Made by a program: the position numbers and the translations under genes
The notes under the pieces: model-generated
The model's input: the letters and a program-made list of their open reading frames with translations, nothing else
Told to the model about the DNA's origin: nothing
Database searches by the model: none
Shown here: piece by piece, positions 1 through 10,480 of the stretch
Layout: every line of letters begins with the position of its first letter
How positions within the stretch are numbered: the first letter of the stretch is position 1
Source of the DNA: Collybiopsis luxurians FD-317 M1
Lineage: Eukaryota > Basidiomycota > Agaricomycetes > Agaricales > Omphalotaceae
DNA: 64,000 nt
Assembly: GCA_000827265.1 (NCBI GenBank)
Contig: KN834769.1
Location: forward strand, 648,012 to 712,011
Direction of reading: 5' to 3'

Positions 1-830
1 CTGAAAACCTTAATAAACCGGTGTACTTCGAACTTGACTGCTAGCCCATTCGCATTGCAAGTAATACAGTATCATCTAAAATCTTACATCATGAATAGTA
101 CATGCTAACGATCACAATAATTAAACGTTAAAGCTCAAAAATGCGGGCCAATCCGAAAAAAGACCAGCGTATCATAGCCTATTACGGGCAGTCCCTATAC
201 AAAACCGAGTTCCTTTCTTTGCCTCGTATCTCCGCCCATCTCACACCAATCCCCTCGCCTCCTCACAAAACACCAATCCTCACGTAATTCTCATAACACT
301 CCTTCGGATCCCTAAACACCCTAAGCACAATCCTCCTCGGGAGACTCTCTCTCGCCGTATACACCCTCGTCTGCAACACCGCCCTCTTCCTCTCCCTATT
401 CGCCTGAGCCTTTTCCTCTGCCTTTTGTTGACGAACGGCCTCCTGGCGCGCTACTCGTTGTAGACGTTCGAAATCTGTTTCACTTCCAGGCCCAGTTGTC
501 AGGTTCAGATTGAGTCGGGCTCTGAGAGTGGAGCCGATAGAAGAAATCGATGCGGAAGTGGCAGATTTGAGTGATTTCAGGGAGGTGAGGGAGGCATTGG
601 AGTGCGCTGTCCAGGGTGTCTGAGGTGAAATAGGTGTCATGGGCATCACAGGCGCTGTCCGCGCAGGTCCAAGAGCAGAGGTAGAGGAAGGTGTAAGGCC
701 GAGTAATGACTCGGGTTCCGTTGTGAGTTTCATCCCGAAATTGCCACCAATGCTCCTTCCATGACCAGAACTATGGGTACTACCTGAGAACTCTGAAGAA
801 ATAGACGACGACACAGACGAGACATGTTTG
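1..830. repeat. Left arm of an inverted repeat with 17.08-17.90 kb
   Basis: The first bases of the window are the reverse complement of the sequence ending near 17900 (for example the segment around 17865-17895 with 'gtcaagttcgaagtacaccgg'-type sequence). Similarity continues through the APP1-like tail to about 830. The arm may continue left of the window. It places two APP1-like copies head to head about 16 kb apart. Confidence 0.8.
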
Positions 831-2026
831 GATGTATAAGAACGGAGTCTGAGGGATCCTTAAGGAAGTCCACTATTTGTAGAAAGCCGCAGATGACAGG
901 GAGGAGTTGATATGGCGTGTTCAACCGCATCGCTTGGTTGTTACCAAGTATCAATGAAATTTGAACAACGTGTATACGGTATGATGCCTACCACATAACT
1001 AAACCCCACATTGTGGCTATCTAGTTCCCGATACTGTTTTGACATCGCAGATAGGGTGATTTCCTCCAATTCCCGAACAAGTGCATTGCGAAAAGCTATC
1101 CGGGCCCCAGCTGAACAGCTCAGTAAATTTGATTGTGTCATCAATGTCGGAGATGAGGTCCACATTCCTGAGAGGCAGGGGTAAAAAAGAAGCAGAGAGT
1201 AGCGAAGTTGTATGTTTGATTTCGGACAGCAATAGAGACGGCTGGTGGAGGTTGCGGTTGTGGTTGGCTCTGAACGAGACCGGTATTCAAGATGGAAGAG
1301 GCAAAGCCGGGTATTGCTAACAGAAATGTATCGACAGTCATAGCTTGTGGGCGCCAGGACACCCTCATTTGGATTGTTATAGAACCTGGGCGATTATTCA
1401 TAAGCCACAATTGGAACGACACATCGGGGGACATCTGGACCTATTTGGGTATTGTTAATGAAGGGCCTTCCAATCCATCTGCAAATACTGACAATCTTAC
1501 TGACCTATCACCTAACCTAGACACCCAGAATGGATCTAAGCGTATTTCTGGATTTGTGTGTTGCTTATGAAGGTAGGCTGATCTGATTTTGGGTTTCGAG
1601 AAGGAGGGGAAGGAGCTTCGAAGCCAAAATCATACGTGGAGTTGCTTATGGGATGTCGCCAGTTCATATTTGAGCCGTTGGATGAAAAGGATTGAACTGA
1701 CGGTCTCGAACTTCTGGGGGCCTGGTCAAGAGTGGAAACATAAACTTCAGTCTGGACGTTAACGAAGGTGTTTATCCAAATCAAGAGAAAGTTGGACTGG
1801 CAAGCCGTCCCGGCATATCCGAAAATTCACGTGCCACGCGTTGTCACGACGCGTCTCTTAGGATGTTCATGGAGTGTTTGCGGTTCAATCCCTATCATCA
1901 TTACGACTGACGCGCTAGCTTCTTTTTTGCAGCCTTCCTGTTTTATAAGACACCTATCTCTGAGGTAGAGGCCGCCATGGTGTCCATGAGGAGCCGCAGA
2001 AATAACTACAGGAACGCCGCCCACTG
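260..2026 (-). pseudogene. APP1-like phosphatidate phosphatase, broken copy 1
   Basis: Read on the minus strand, this stretch carries pieces of a fungal APP1 (DUF2183) protein, a Mg-dependent phosphatidate phosphatase of actin patches. Around 1110-1170 the catalytic DxDxT motif is visible (LISDIDDTIKF), but the following segment (FRNALVRELEEITLSAM, then a YREL...GVGFSYV-like part) is in another frame, so a frameshift lies near 1110-1130. After a probable intron comes a piece matching the family's 'SPFELLPVI..FL' segment (TPYQLLPVICGFLQI), then an apparent internal deletion. The Ser/Thr-rich tail follows, ending ...FRDPKECYENYVRIGVL near 260. The tail alone is open for 183 codons. The 5' part (1140-2026) has open pieces in several frames that I cannot join. 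The family assignment rests on the DIDDT context and on the two other copies. The gene is probably non-functional. Confidence 0.65.
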
Positions 2027-3123
2027 GCAGATCAAGAGCAACGGCGGTGTTGCTTGATGATACAGATCTGGAAACTGATCAAGTCTGCAAATTCAACCCC
2101 TAAGTAAACCTCGATTCTTATTTGATTGCTCTGCAAGGTGACAGGTCGTCGTGCAAAATCTGCTGCACCTGCACTCTAACCCCTCTCCGATGCTTTCAAG
2201 ACAGATCTTAAGGTGTCAAGACCATTACGATAGATAAACAAAAAGCGATAAAGAGCCTCGCAATTCCAAAGCCGGACAATCCATTTACAAGCCCAAAGAC
2301 CAGTATTCGGAAATATAGGTATTAACAGTGGGTACTAAAAAGTGAGATATCATTCGTCCAGATTGGCTAGATAAACCCTGCACAATTTACCGATTTGCTC
2401 TGGCTTATCACAGGCCGGACATTCGCCCATTGACAGTAATGCACGGAACACAAAACAAATGCCCAAATCAAGTACATAGTGCAGAATGCGGCGGCACAGT
2501 TGATCTCCTCGATAGGGCATATGGGTTAGAATCCGTTATTTTTCTTCTCCTTTGCCGATTGACTCTCCGTATAACAATATCCATGGGATCCTTTTGTTCT
2601 CACAATCAAAAGCGCCCATGAGCTAGTCGTATCAGCAGCTCGTTTGTACGCTAGACGTTCGAGAAGGACGTCATTGGGGTAACATACAAGACCTCATTTG
2701 TTATTGTCCTCATTATCGACACTTAGTAGACCTTTATAATTATTAGAGTCACAGTCATCGCCAAAGTGATGTGTACTCCATCGAGTTGGTCGTCTAACCG
2801 CTCATCAGTTCGAAGCGTTTTCTACATTCTCCGGAGTAAATAGTAACAATGACCACCTGCGATCACAAAGTACTAGAGTAATTCAAAGGTAGAGGAAGTA
2901 ATACGAAATCCAGATATTTTTGAGGTTAACTGTTGTATTGTATTGAAGCCAATCTATCCACCTTTCCTAATTTTCAGATCATGTACCCGATGCTATCCCT
3001 TCAGCCCTTCCAGCTATCTTGAACCTCAAACCTCGCATACTATGGGCTACCTTTGGAAGTGTTCATAACTGAAAGCAATTTACCAATCGAGGAAATGGCA
3101 CACACCCTTTCCCTGTTCTTTTC
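2027..3123. other. Intergenic, no gene recognised
   Basis: Only short open frames occur here (longest about 63 codons, at 2430-2621) and none looks coding. The stretch separates the APP1-like remnant from the stop codon of the microexon-array gene, and I see no repeat or RNA gene in it. Confidence 0.5.
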
Positions 3124-6100
3124 CTATGCATTTTTGGTGGAGCAATCCCAGGCATCTGGCATGGGGACATCTGCACCACCCTGAAACATCGGGGCCAAAG
3201 AATCTTCAGTCATGAGACTTGATACAGAAGCTATCTGTGATCCAACTCCGTGCTTCTGGTCCTCGGCCCTCTCTTGAAAATTAGTTTCTATAACCAACAA
3301 GTTTTAGCCTTCACAAAACACTTGGGCAGACAACAAATGAGAGCTACCCACCTTGAAAATTGGGAGTATCTGGAGAGAAGTAGGCTGAGAAATCAAAAGA
3401 GGCAGCAAGGGAATTTCTCCTAATATGAGCTGACACAGGACCATCTACATCCATATCTGTGCCATCCAAGCCTGTGTCTGCGCCATCTAAATCCATATCT
3501 GCTTCATCTAAGTCCACATCTGCTTCATCCAAGTCCATATCTGCGCCATCCACTGAGTCTGTACCTTCACTGACATCATCATCAGAGACACTTTCAATTC
3601 GAGAGCTTTCACTAAAAGTATCTCCTGATTGAATCACAGAGTAAACAAGAGAATCAATGCCACTGCGGGCCTAAAATAGGATACTGTTAGAAGTGTCGGA
3701 TTCAATAGAATCCAGATGGAAGCTAACCTGCCAGAAAGCATAGATCAGGGTAATTGGACAGTGACTTCTAGGAACATGGGAGATTACACAACTCACAAGC
3801 TATTGGAAGGGGAAATTTCCCAGTGAGTAGACATTGAGCGAGTGGCAATTGATTTATGGGAACATGGGAATTACAAAACTCACATGCTACGGAAGGGAAA
3901 ATTTTCAATGTGGTGAGTGGTCATTGATTTCTGGCAACATGAGGAATTACAAAATTTACCCGCTATGAAGAGGAGAAATTAATATAGTAAGTGGACTTTA
4001 ATTCAAATACAGGGGGAATTACTGAACTCACATTCTATGGGAAGGAGAAATTTCCAATGCAGTGAGTGAGCATTGATTTCTGGGAACATGAGGGATAGAG
4101 AATTCACCCACTATGGGAAGGAGAAATTTCCAATGCAATGAGTTGGCATTAGTGTCTGAAAACATCAGAAATGTAGAACTTACATGCTGTGGTAAGGTAA
4201 GATTTCCAATGCAGTGAGTGGACATTGGATTCCAATAGGAGCATTAGGAATGTAGAGCTCACATCCTGTGCAAAAGCAAAGTTGCAAACATAGTGAATGG
4301 GCATTGATTTTCAAGGAAAAGGGAAATACAGATCTCACAAACTATGACAAGGGGAAATTTCCAAAGAGTTGGCATTAATCATTGCTGGGAACATGGGAGA
4401 TTACAGAACTCACATTCTATAGGAAAGGGAAATTTGCATTACAGTGAGTTGACATTGGTTCTGGGAACATAGAAAATGCAGAAATTTCAACTCACCCACT
4501 ATGTAAAAGGGAAAATTCCAATACTATAAGTGGATATTGATTTGAGAGGTTACTGAACTCACAGCCTATGGGAAGGGTAAAATTTCAACGCAGTAAGGGG
4601 CTGTTATTTTGGGAATATAGGGGATATAGAACTCACAGGCTATATAAAAGGGAAATTATCAACATTATTTTCTGGAAACATGGAAGATAACATAACTCAC
4701 AAGCTATAAGAAGGAAAATTTTCCAATGCAGTGAGTTGACATTGGTTTTGAAAACATGCTGAACTTTTAACTCACCCGCTATGTGAAAGAAAAATTTCCA
4801 ATGCCATAAATGGTCACTGATTTGGGGGATTACTAAACTCACATGCTTCAAGTTTGGGAAAGATAAATTTTCAATGCAGTGAGTGGACATTGTTTTATAA
4901 ACATGAGGGTTTCTGAGCTCACGAACTATGGGAAGGTGCAATTTCCAATCCAGTGAGTGGACATTGGCCTCTGCAAACATGAAGATGCAGAACTCACCTA
5001 TAGGAAGGGAAAATTCCAATACAGTGAGTGTGGATTGTTTTTTTTTGGGAAAAGTGAGATCTGGAACTCACACTGGGCTATGCAAAGGGAAGTTCCAATC
5101 CAATGCATAAACTTAACCTTGCTATCTGAGGAAATGGGAGATACGGGACTCACAAACTACGAGAAATTCCCAATGCGGTGAGTTGATATCAATTTCTAGG
5201 CACATGGGGAATGCAAACTCACAGCCTATGGGAAGAGGAAGTTTTCAATGCAATGATTGGACATTAAGTATGAAGGATGCAGTGGAACTCACATCCTATG
5301 GGAATGGAAAATTTTCAATTCAATGAATAAATCGTACTTTCTTGGGAGATGAGGGTACGGGTCTCACAAACTATGAGAAATTTCCATTGCAGTGAGCAGA
5401 TATCAACTACTAGGGACACGGGGAATGCAAACTCACATGTCCTGGAAAGAGAAAGTTTCAATATATTGAGGGACATTGATTTCTCGGAAGATAGAGGATG
5501 TAGAACTCACCCTATGAGGAGAAAAGGTTTCCAATGTAATGGATAAACCTTCCTTTCTGGGGAGATAGGTGATCCAGAACTTACATTGTACTATAAGAAG
5601 GGTAAGTTTTCAATACAGCGCGTGGACATTGTCTCCTTAGAATATGGGGGATTACAGAACTCACATGCTATGGGAAGGGAAATTCTATGCCTTCAGTGGA
5701 AATTGATTTATTGGTGTAGAAGATGAGAACTTACTTGCTGGAAAAAGGTTAACTCTAAGAACCATCTTTGTAGGACATCTTCACTGCTCACTCACCAGCT
5801 AGTATTCAAAGGATGAGATTGAAATTTCCTCAGCCTTTTCTTCTATCCTATCTAATTCAGGGCAATCACCTCTTTTGATTTCATGTGCAACATTATTACT
5901 TGGTTTAATTCATATTTGCCTTTGAATAGAATGTTACTATTATGAGTTGTATTCACCTCACATGTGATGTACACCTACTTGTGTTATCCCTAGTCCACTT
6001 TGTGTAATATTGTTCAGCATCTTGATAGAAATTCAGATCTCCCTGCTCCTAAATTAAATTGTCAACCCCTGCTCAAAGCAATAATTAGTCTCAGACCTTG

Positions 6101-7075
6101 AATTCCTCAAAATCCTCATACAGCAATCCCAGCAGTCTCAGACTTTCAGGGTCTATTGCAAAATTCCCACTCTGATCAAACAGTCTGAGATTCCTGTATT
6201 CTCCATTTCCTTCCCAAAGGTCACGATTGTCCCACTTTCCAGGATAAACTTTAGTATTTCCTAGAAAAAAAGCCTATGGAATTGCACAAGAGTGTATTAC
6301 CTCAATTACATTAATAGTTTTCTTACTGAAATTTTGAGATACTTGATCTTTTTTTAGAATCCTCTGACAGCATCACAAATGGAAAATATCCTACCAGATT
6401 TTTCTGCACTTCATTGTAACCAATCTTTCCTTCACACATTTCTTGTAATGTGTAGACAGCTTCCGATGATCTCTTTTAAAGCACATTGAAAACCATATGT
6501 TAGCAATGAGGACTCACGTGCAGAAGATATAGCTAGGCATGGGTTTCCATCGATATTAATTTTCCTAAGGGGTTGTATGCTAAATGGAGCCCATCTTGAG
6601 GCCACAGATAATGATTGACCAATTCATTGAGTTCAAAGTACCAATCCGCACCTTGATCTTTTCAAGCAAGCTTCAAATGTATCTCGGTCCTCTTCTTGAT
6701 CAAACTTGCGTACAACATCAATTCTTTCCCATGGATTTCCTTCTTGGCGGGAGCCAACAATGTAATAGTCCTTTAGCTCCCGAACAAACAGGCGCAGGGG
6801 ACCTTTGACATCATAATCAACCTGATAGCAACATTTCACTAGGCAGTTGAGCAAAAGAAAATTTCAAAAGCCTACGCCTATTGATGCGTGAAATTCAGAT
6901 AAAGACACCATACGTCGATGAAGCACTCACTGGAACCCAAATGATTAATCTGATCTCTGCCGATGTTTGTAAAGATCGGTCTTATCATCTGAAAGTCGTG
7001 AGCATTTTGAAAGGAGCCAATGCTTGGACCGTATCCAGAAACCATGGTAACCGACTGGAGATTTGGCAGATCCAT
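3124..7075 (-). CDS. Multi-exon gene of unknown function with a microexon array
   Basis: The function is not recognised. The proposed start is ATG at 7075. The first exon (7075-6931) contains a 'FQNAHDFQM...NIGRDQINHL' motif, resembling the N-terminal module seen in many mushroom NTPase-type proteins. Later exons that I can phase are 6838 to about 6630, 6363-6327, 6260-6097, 6048-5979 and 5919-5900. After these come 28 tandem introns with tiny exons (5798-3797), then 3670-3352 and 3287-3124 (stop TAG). The exons from 6363 to 5900 and the last two keep one frame across GT-AG introns. Exon 3670-3352 encodes an acidic repeat region (ADMDLDEADVDLDEADMDLD) after ARSGIDSLVYSV. The stretch between 6630 and 6363 is ambiguous: two frames are open and small exons are possible, including a 15-nt one at about 6512-6526. 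The protein may be real but rare, and transcript evidence is lacking. The gene sits between APP1-like remnants. Confidence 0.55.
3728..5799 (-). repeat. Tandem array of 28 intron-like units with 1-6 nt exons
   Basis: On the minus strand, each unit begins with a donor-like GTGAGT (or GTAAGT, GTGAAT, GTAAAT) and ends with an acceptor-like CATAG, TATAG, CAG or, once, AAG. The unit interior is homologous throughout (CCATGTTCCCAG, then ATTGGAAATTTCCC before the acceptor). Donors lie at 5795, 5734, 5664, 5584, 5510, 5436, 5367, 5292, 5222, 5153, 5071, 4997, 4922, 4842, 4775, 4700, 4636, 4562, 4495, 4413, 4338, 4262, 4183, 4107, 4031, 3959, 3883 and 3796. Unit lengths run from 58 to 84 nt. Acceptor-to-donor gaps are 3 nt in 23 cases, 6 nt in two, 1 and 5 nt in two adjacent ones, and 0 nt at 4998/4997 and 3728/3727. 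Gap sequences vary although the units are alike. Whether every unit is spliced is inference. Confidence 0.85.
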
Positions 7076-8199
7076 AGTGGTGCACAAATTCGGGTGATTC
7101 AAAAGATGCTTGCTGGGAGAGGGTGTCGAAGAGGACAGTGAAGATGGGAGTTTGAGCTCAAGAGAGTCTACACAGCATTGAACACGTTGTCGGGTGGTCA
7201 CACTGACTACAGCTTCGAGACCATATAAGAATGAGTTTCGATTGTGCTGTCACTTGGCTGCCAGCTTGATTGAATACGCATTCACGTGTGCTTCTGTTTC
7301 TCGGAACATTCCCCCAATGATTTATACGACATATATCTTGGCTGAATCGGAAAGTGTATTAGAAACTCGAAATCAAATTTTATTACCTTCGTATCCATTT
7401 CGGACCGAATCCTGCTGCCAGCTAACGAGCTCATGCTTTTGTTGAGGCCTTACAACATTGAATTGAATTGCTCTAGAATAACCTTCTGATGCTTTTTAGG
7501 GGCTGGGTTCAAAGTGGTGCTTTAGGATCAGGATCCGAGCCCTAACAAAATTGGATACTTAGAGAGGGGCATATATGGTTCCTAATAAGGCACTGGGATG
7601 TCCAATATATGACGGACACAGACTTCCTTCGCAAATGAAATGCCTAATTTACATGTCAACCAGTACTGTACCCAGGCAAAAACTTATCAAAGGCTATCAA
7701 TTCAGCAATCCCATTCTAGAAACTTGTAGGCTACACACCATATCAATTGATCCTCCTTCTGTCCACTCCATTGCAAATTCATACCTCATCCCTTGTAAGT
7801 ATCTGACCTGATTGAATCAGCGGCAATGCTTTCTAATTTAGACTCTGTGTCTAGAGTCTCAAGCTCAGTGATAGATGTGCAGGGGTTGGACGGAAATGCT
7901 GTGATGTGAGTTTGTGCGGATCCTGTTAACAAATAAATATCTACATAGCCATGATCAGTAGTAGCATATACCAAGTAATAGTACGACTCACCTCAGTTGG
8001 TAGTAGAATAACTGAGGTGGTCAGACGCTGTGGCTGCACTCCAAGCCTTCAGTACAAGGGAGTGGATGTCGCCCTAAAGGGTGGAATTCGCCCCGACACC
8101 AGGTCTATGTATTACTTGCCTTCCTTCTGGCGCTCAGTCTATGTAGAATCCGTACGACAGATTTTCTTATATTATTTGGTTTCGTTGAGAAACTTGAAC
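7076..8199. other. Intergenic, no gene recognised
   Basis: This stretch holds short open frames only, such as 7575-7811 and 7951-8226 on the plus strand, without domain-like content. It should contain the promoter of the minus-strand gene starting at 7075, but I see no clear TATA box there. Confidence 0.4.
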
Positions 8200-10480
8200 A
8201 AATTTACATCGTACGGACAGCTTTGACCCGCGGTAAAATATACTGCCGGAAGGGGAAAGGCCGTAAGGCCGAGCTCTCGCGATTCTGATTGACGTCGACT
8301 TAAACTTGCTCAGCTCTACCTACAATGTACATCCAGTTTAATTTTCTAGCTCAATTAGCCTGGTTCAAACTAAATTCGCTGAAAACGTAGATCGCACAAC
8401 CGACACCGCCTGAGCATGCATTGAAGGGTAGGGAAAACACCTAGTAGCTTGAGAGGTTTAACAGAGCCGCGCTATTCTAGCTATGATGCTACGATTTCTG
8501 GAAGTATTTCTGGATAGGTATCTGCGAATGGATGACCCATGGACCTAGCTACGAGTGAGTCGTTCTAATTTCTTTTCAATTTAACTAACCCGACAGCTTT
8601 TGTACAGCCTGAGGTTCTGCAGGACTACCCAAACTCGACCCTATTCTTCATGCAAACCCCAGCCCAGAGGATAGTCCTGAAAACAACTCACTCGAAAACC
8701 ATGCGAAAGAGGGTGAACTGGATGAAGAAGCGTTATACCATATGTCCCCGATGGGTCCTTCCGACTGTGACTCTAGTCAACCATCCAGGTTCTATGGCAG
8801 CCCAACCGGGAGTCTTGGTGAAGCTCTTACCAGATATGATTAGGACGATGACTCTGACTCGCGTGAATTTTTGCGCTCAATGTCCGACTTCATTCGCGGC
8901 GACAACCTTCGCCAACTGTCTTTTCATTGCTGCCAACGATGAAGCATAAGACGTCCGCTTTTGAGCCTTCTCGCTTCCGTTTCTCTTCACGCTCGCCCTT
9001 GCTCTGCCTCTCCTCCCGAATCTAATTCTCATCGTACCCAGATTTGTCTCATCTCTGACACCTCCAACAGAGTCAAATATAACAACGTAACAGGAGGGGG
9101 ACGGTTAGCTTGCTGCAGCATCATCCAGGACTTGCGGTCAGTTGCCATACCCGCAACTTCAGAGTGGTATCGAGAACTAGAGGATAACGGTGTGGGCTTC
9201 AGTTATGTAGTATGTATCGCACCTCTTGCATGCCATCCAAAGTTTACTAATAATCCTCAGTCATGGTTGGGCCGAACAATCAAAGGCTCCATTCCTGTTC
9301 CTCCCCGTCCTCTGCGGCTTTCTCAAGTTGCGCGCCTGCCCTCAGGCTTCCTCAGGCTCCATTCATATACATTGAAATACCCCCTTTCCTTCTTTTTCTC
9401 AGGGATATTCTTTTGGTCATCACCTTTTGCCAGCCTCACCGTTGCCGGACCGCCGATGCAAGTACCGCTCCGAGTCAAACACATCCGACAGATGCCAATG
9501 ACGCTGCGGCTTCCGTTTAGCAATCAGCTGGAGTTTCGATGAACAGGAAGAATCGTTCGGCTACAAGGGAGAGGTCGGGGGTGCAAGAGACGCCGGGCGC
9601 GTTTAGGGATGCCAAGTTTATTCTTGTGGGAGATACGAGGGAAGCGGGTTTGGAGGTTTATAGAGTGGATGAGGGAGCTGCCTGAGCAGGTGTTGACGAT
9701 TTTTATTAGGGGGATGATCCGGATCGGGTGGAACCTTTGCTGGATCCCACTAGGTGTCGGTTTGGATTTTTTTTTGGAAACTAATCCCTATCATCGCCCG
9801 AGGTCGTTCAGGTCCACACCGCCTAGCCTCGACTTGGATCTTGACGAACTCGTTCCTCCCCATCCTCCATTTGTGACTTTGAGCCGATCAACAACCCAAA
9901 CTTCCTCCCGGCAAAGCAATCGCCCAGCGCCACTCACTACAACATGCGACGCATAGACATCGAGGTGAACATCGAGCACGCCTAACAGTGCTAGTACCGC
10001 TCCTTACGGGACTTCGTCTAAACCGAAATCAGTAACGGTCTCATCTATGCCTTCTACATCCTCAGATCTCTCGGGGAGTACATATAGTTCCAATAATGGG
10101 CGGAAGGTGGTGGTAGTAATTTCGAGACAAACCTCATGACTGAGCCCGAGTCACTATTTCTACCTCCGCCTACACCTTCCTCTGCTTCGACTCTCTGATT
10201 AGCGCGGACGACACCTGTGACGCTCATGGCGTCTATAACACTTCTGTACCTCCGCCTACACCTTCCTCTGCTTCAACGTTCTGATTAGCGCGGACTACGC
10301 CCGTGGTGATGTCCCTTACGCCTACGACAACTATAACTCCTCGTACTTGCGAACAACCCACCCCAACTCCTCCTTCATGTCCCTCCGATCCCTTCAATCC
10401 ATCCCTTCCACGTTTACATCCTCCGATTCAATCTAAATCCGAACCTACCAGGTATTAGCGGAAACACGCCGGCAGTACCG
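8200..10480 (+). pseudogene. APP1-like phosphatidate phosphatase, broken copy 2
   Basis: This plus-strand copy parallels 15.25-17.65 kb. Around 8520-8560 'MDDP' followed by a GTGAGT donor matches the same junction in copy 3. An acidic, Ser-rich linker follows in a shifted frame (SPENNSLENHAKEGELDEEA, near 8665-8725). At 9030-9070 the catalytic region reads LISDTSN-R-VKYNNVTGG, where the family has DIDDT, so both catalytic aspartates after the first are lost. The next part (SEWYRELEDNGVGFSYV) is recognisable. At 9605-9640 'AKFILVGDTREAGLEVY' matches the family's GDTGEQDLE-type motif. The Ser/Thr-rich tail from 9800 has several stops. Multiple frames and stops show it is a pseudogene. The 3' boundary is approximate. 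Confidence 0.65.

Noticed and set aside
4633..5019. 128-codon minus-strand frame running through the repeat units
   Set aside because: Unit lengths that happen to be multiples of 3 can keep a frame open across several units. It covers donors and acceptors alike and ends without relation to the flanking exons.
3670..5798. Alternative frame through the joined microexons giving a very hydrophobic, membrane-like peptide
   Set aside because: It is also open, but it ends at a stop soon after entering the exon at 3670 and does not match the phase of the long acidic exon. The other frame fits both neighbours. The openness of two frames shows that lack of stops alone is weak evidence.
3728..5799. CRISPR-like array
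   Set aside because: The units are longer (58-84 nt), variable in length and carry splice signals, and the variable 'spacers' are 3 nt. The surrounding sequence is eukaryotic.
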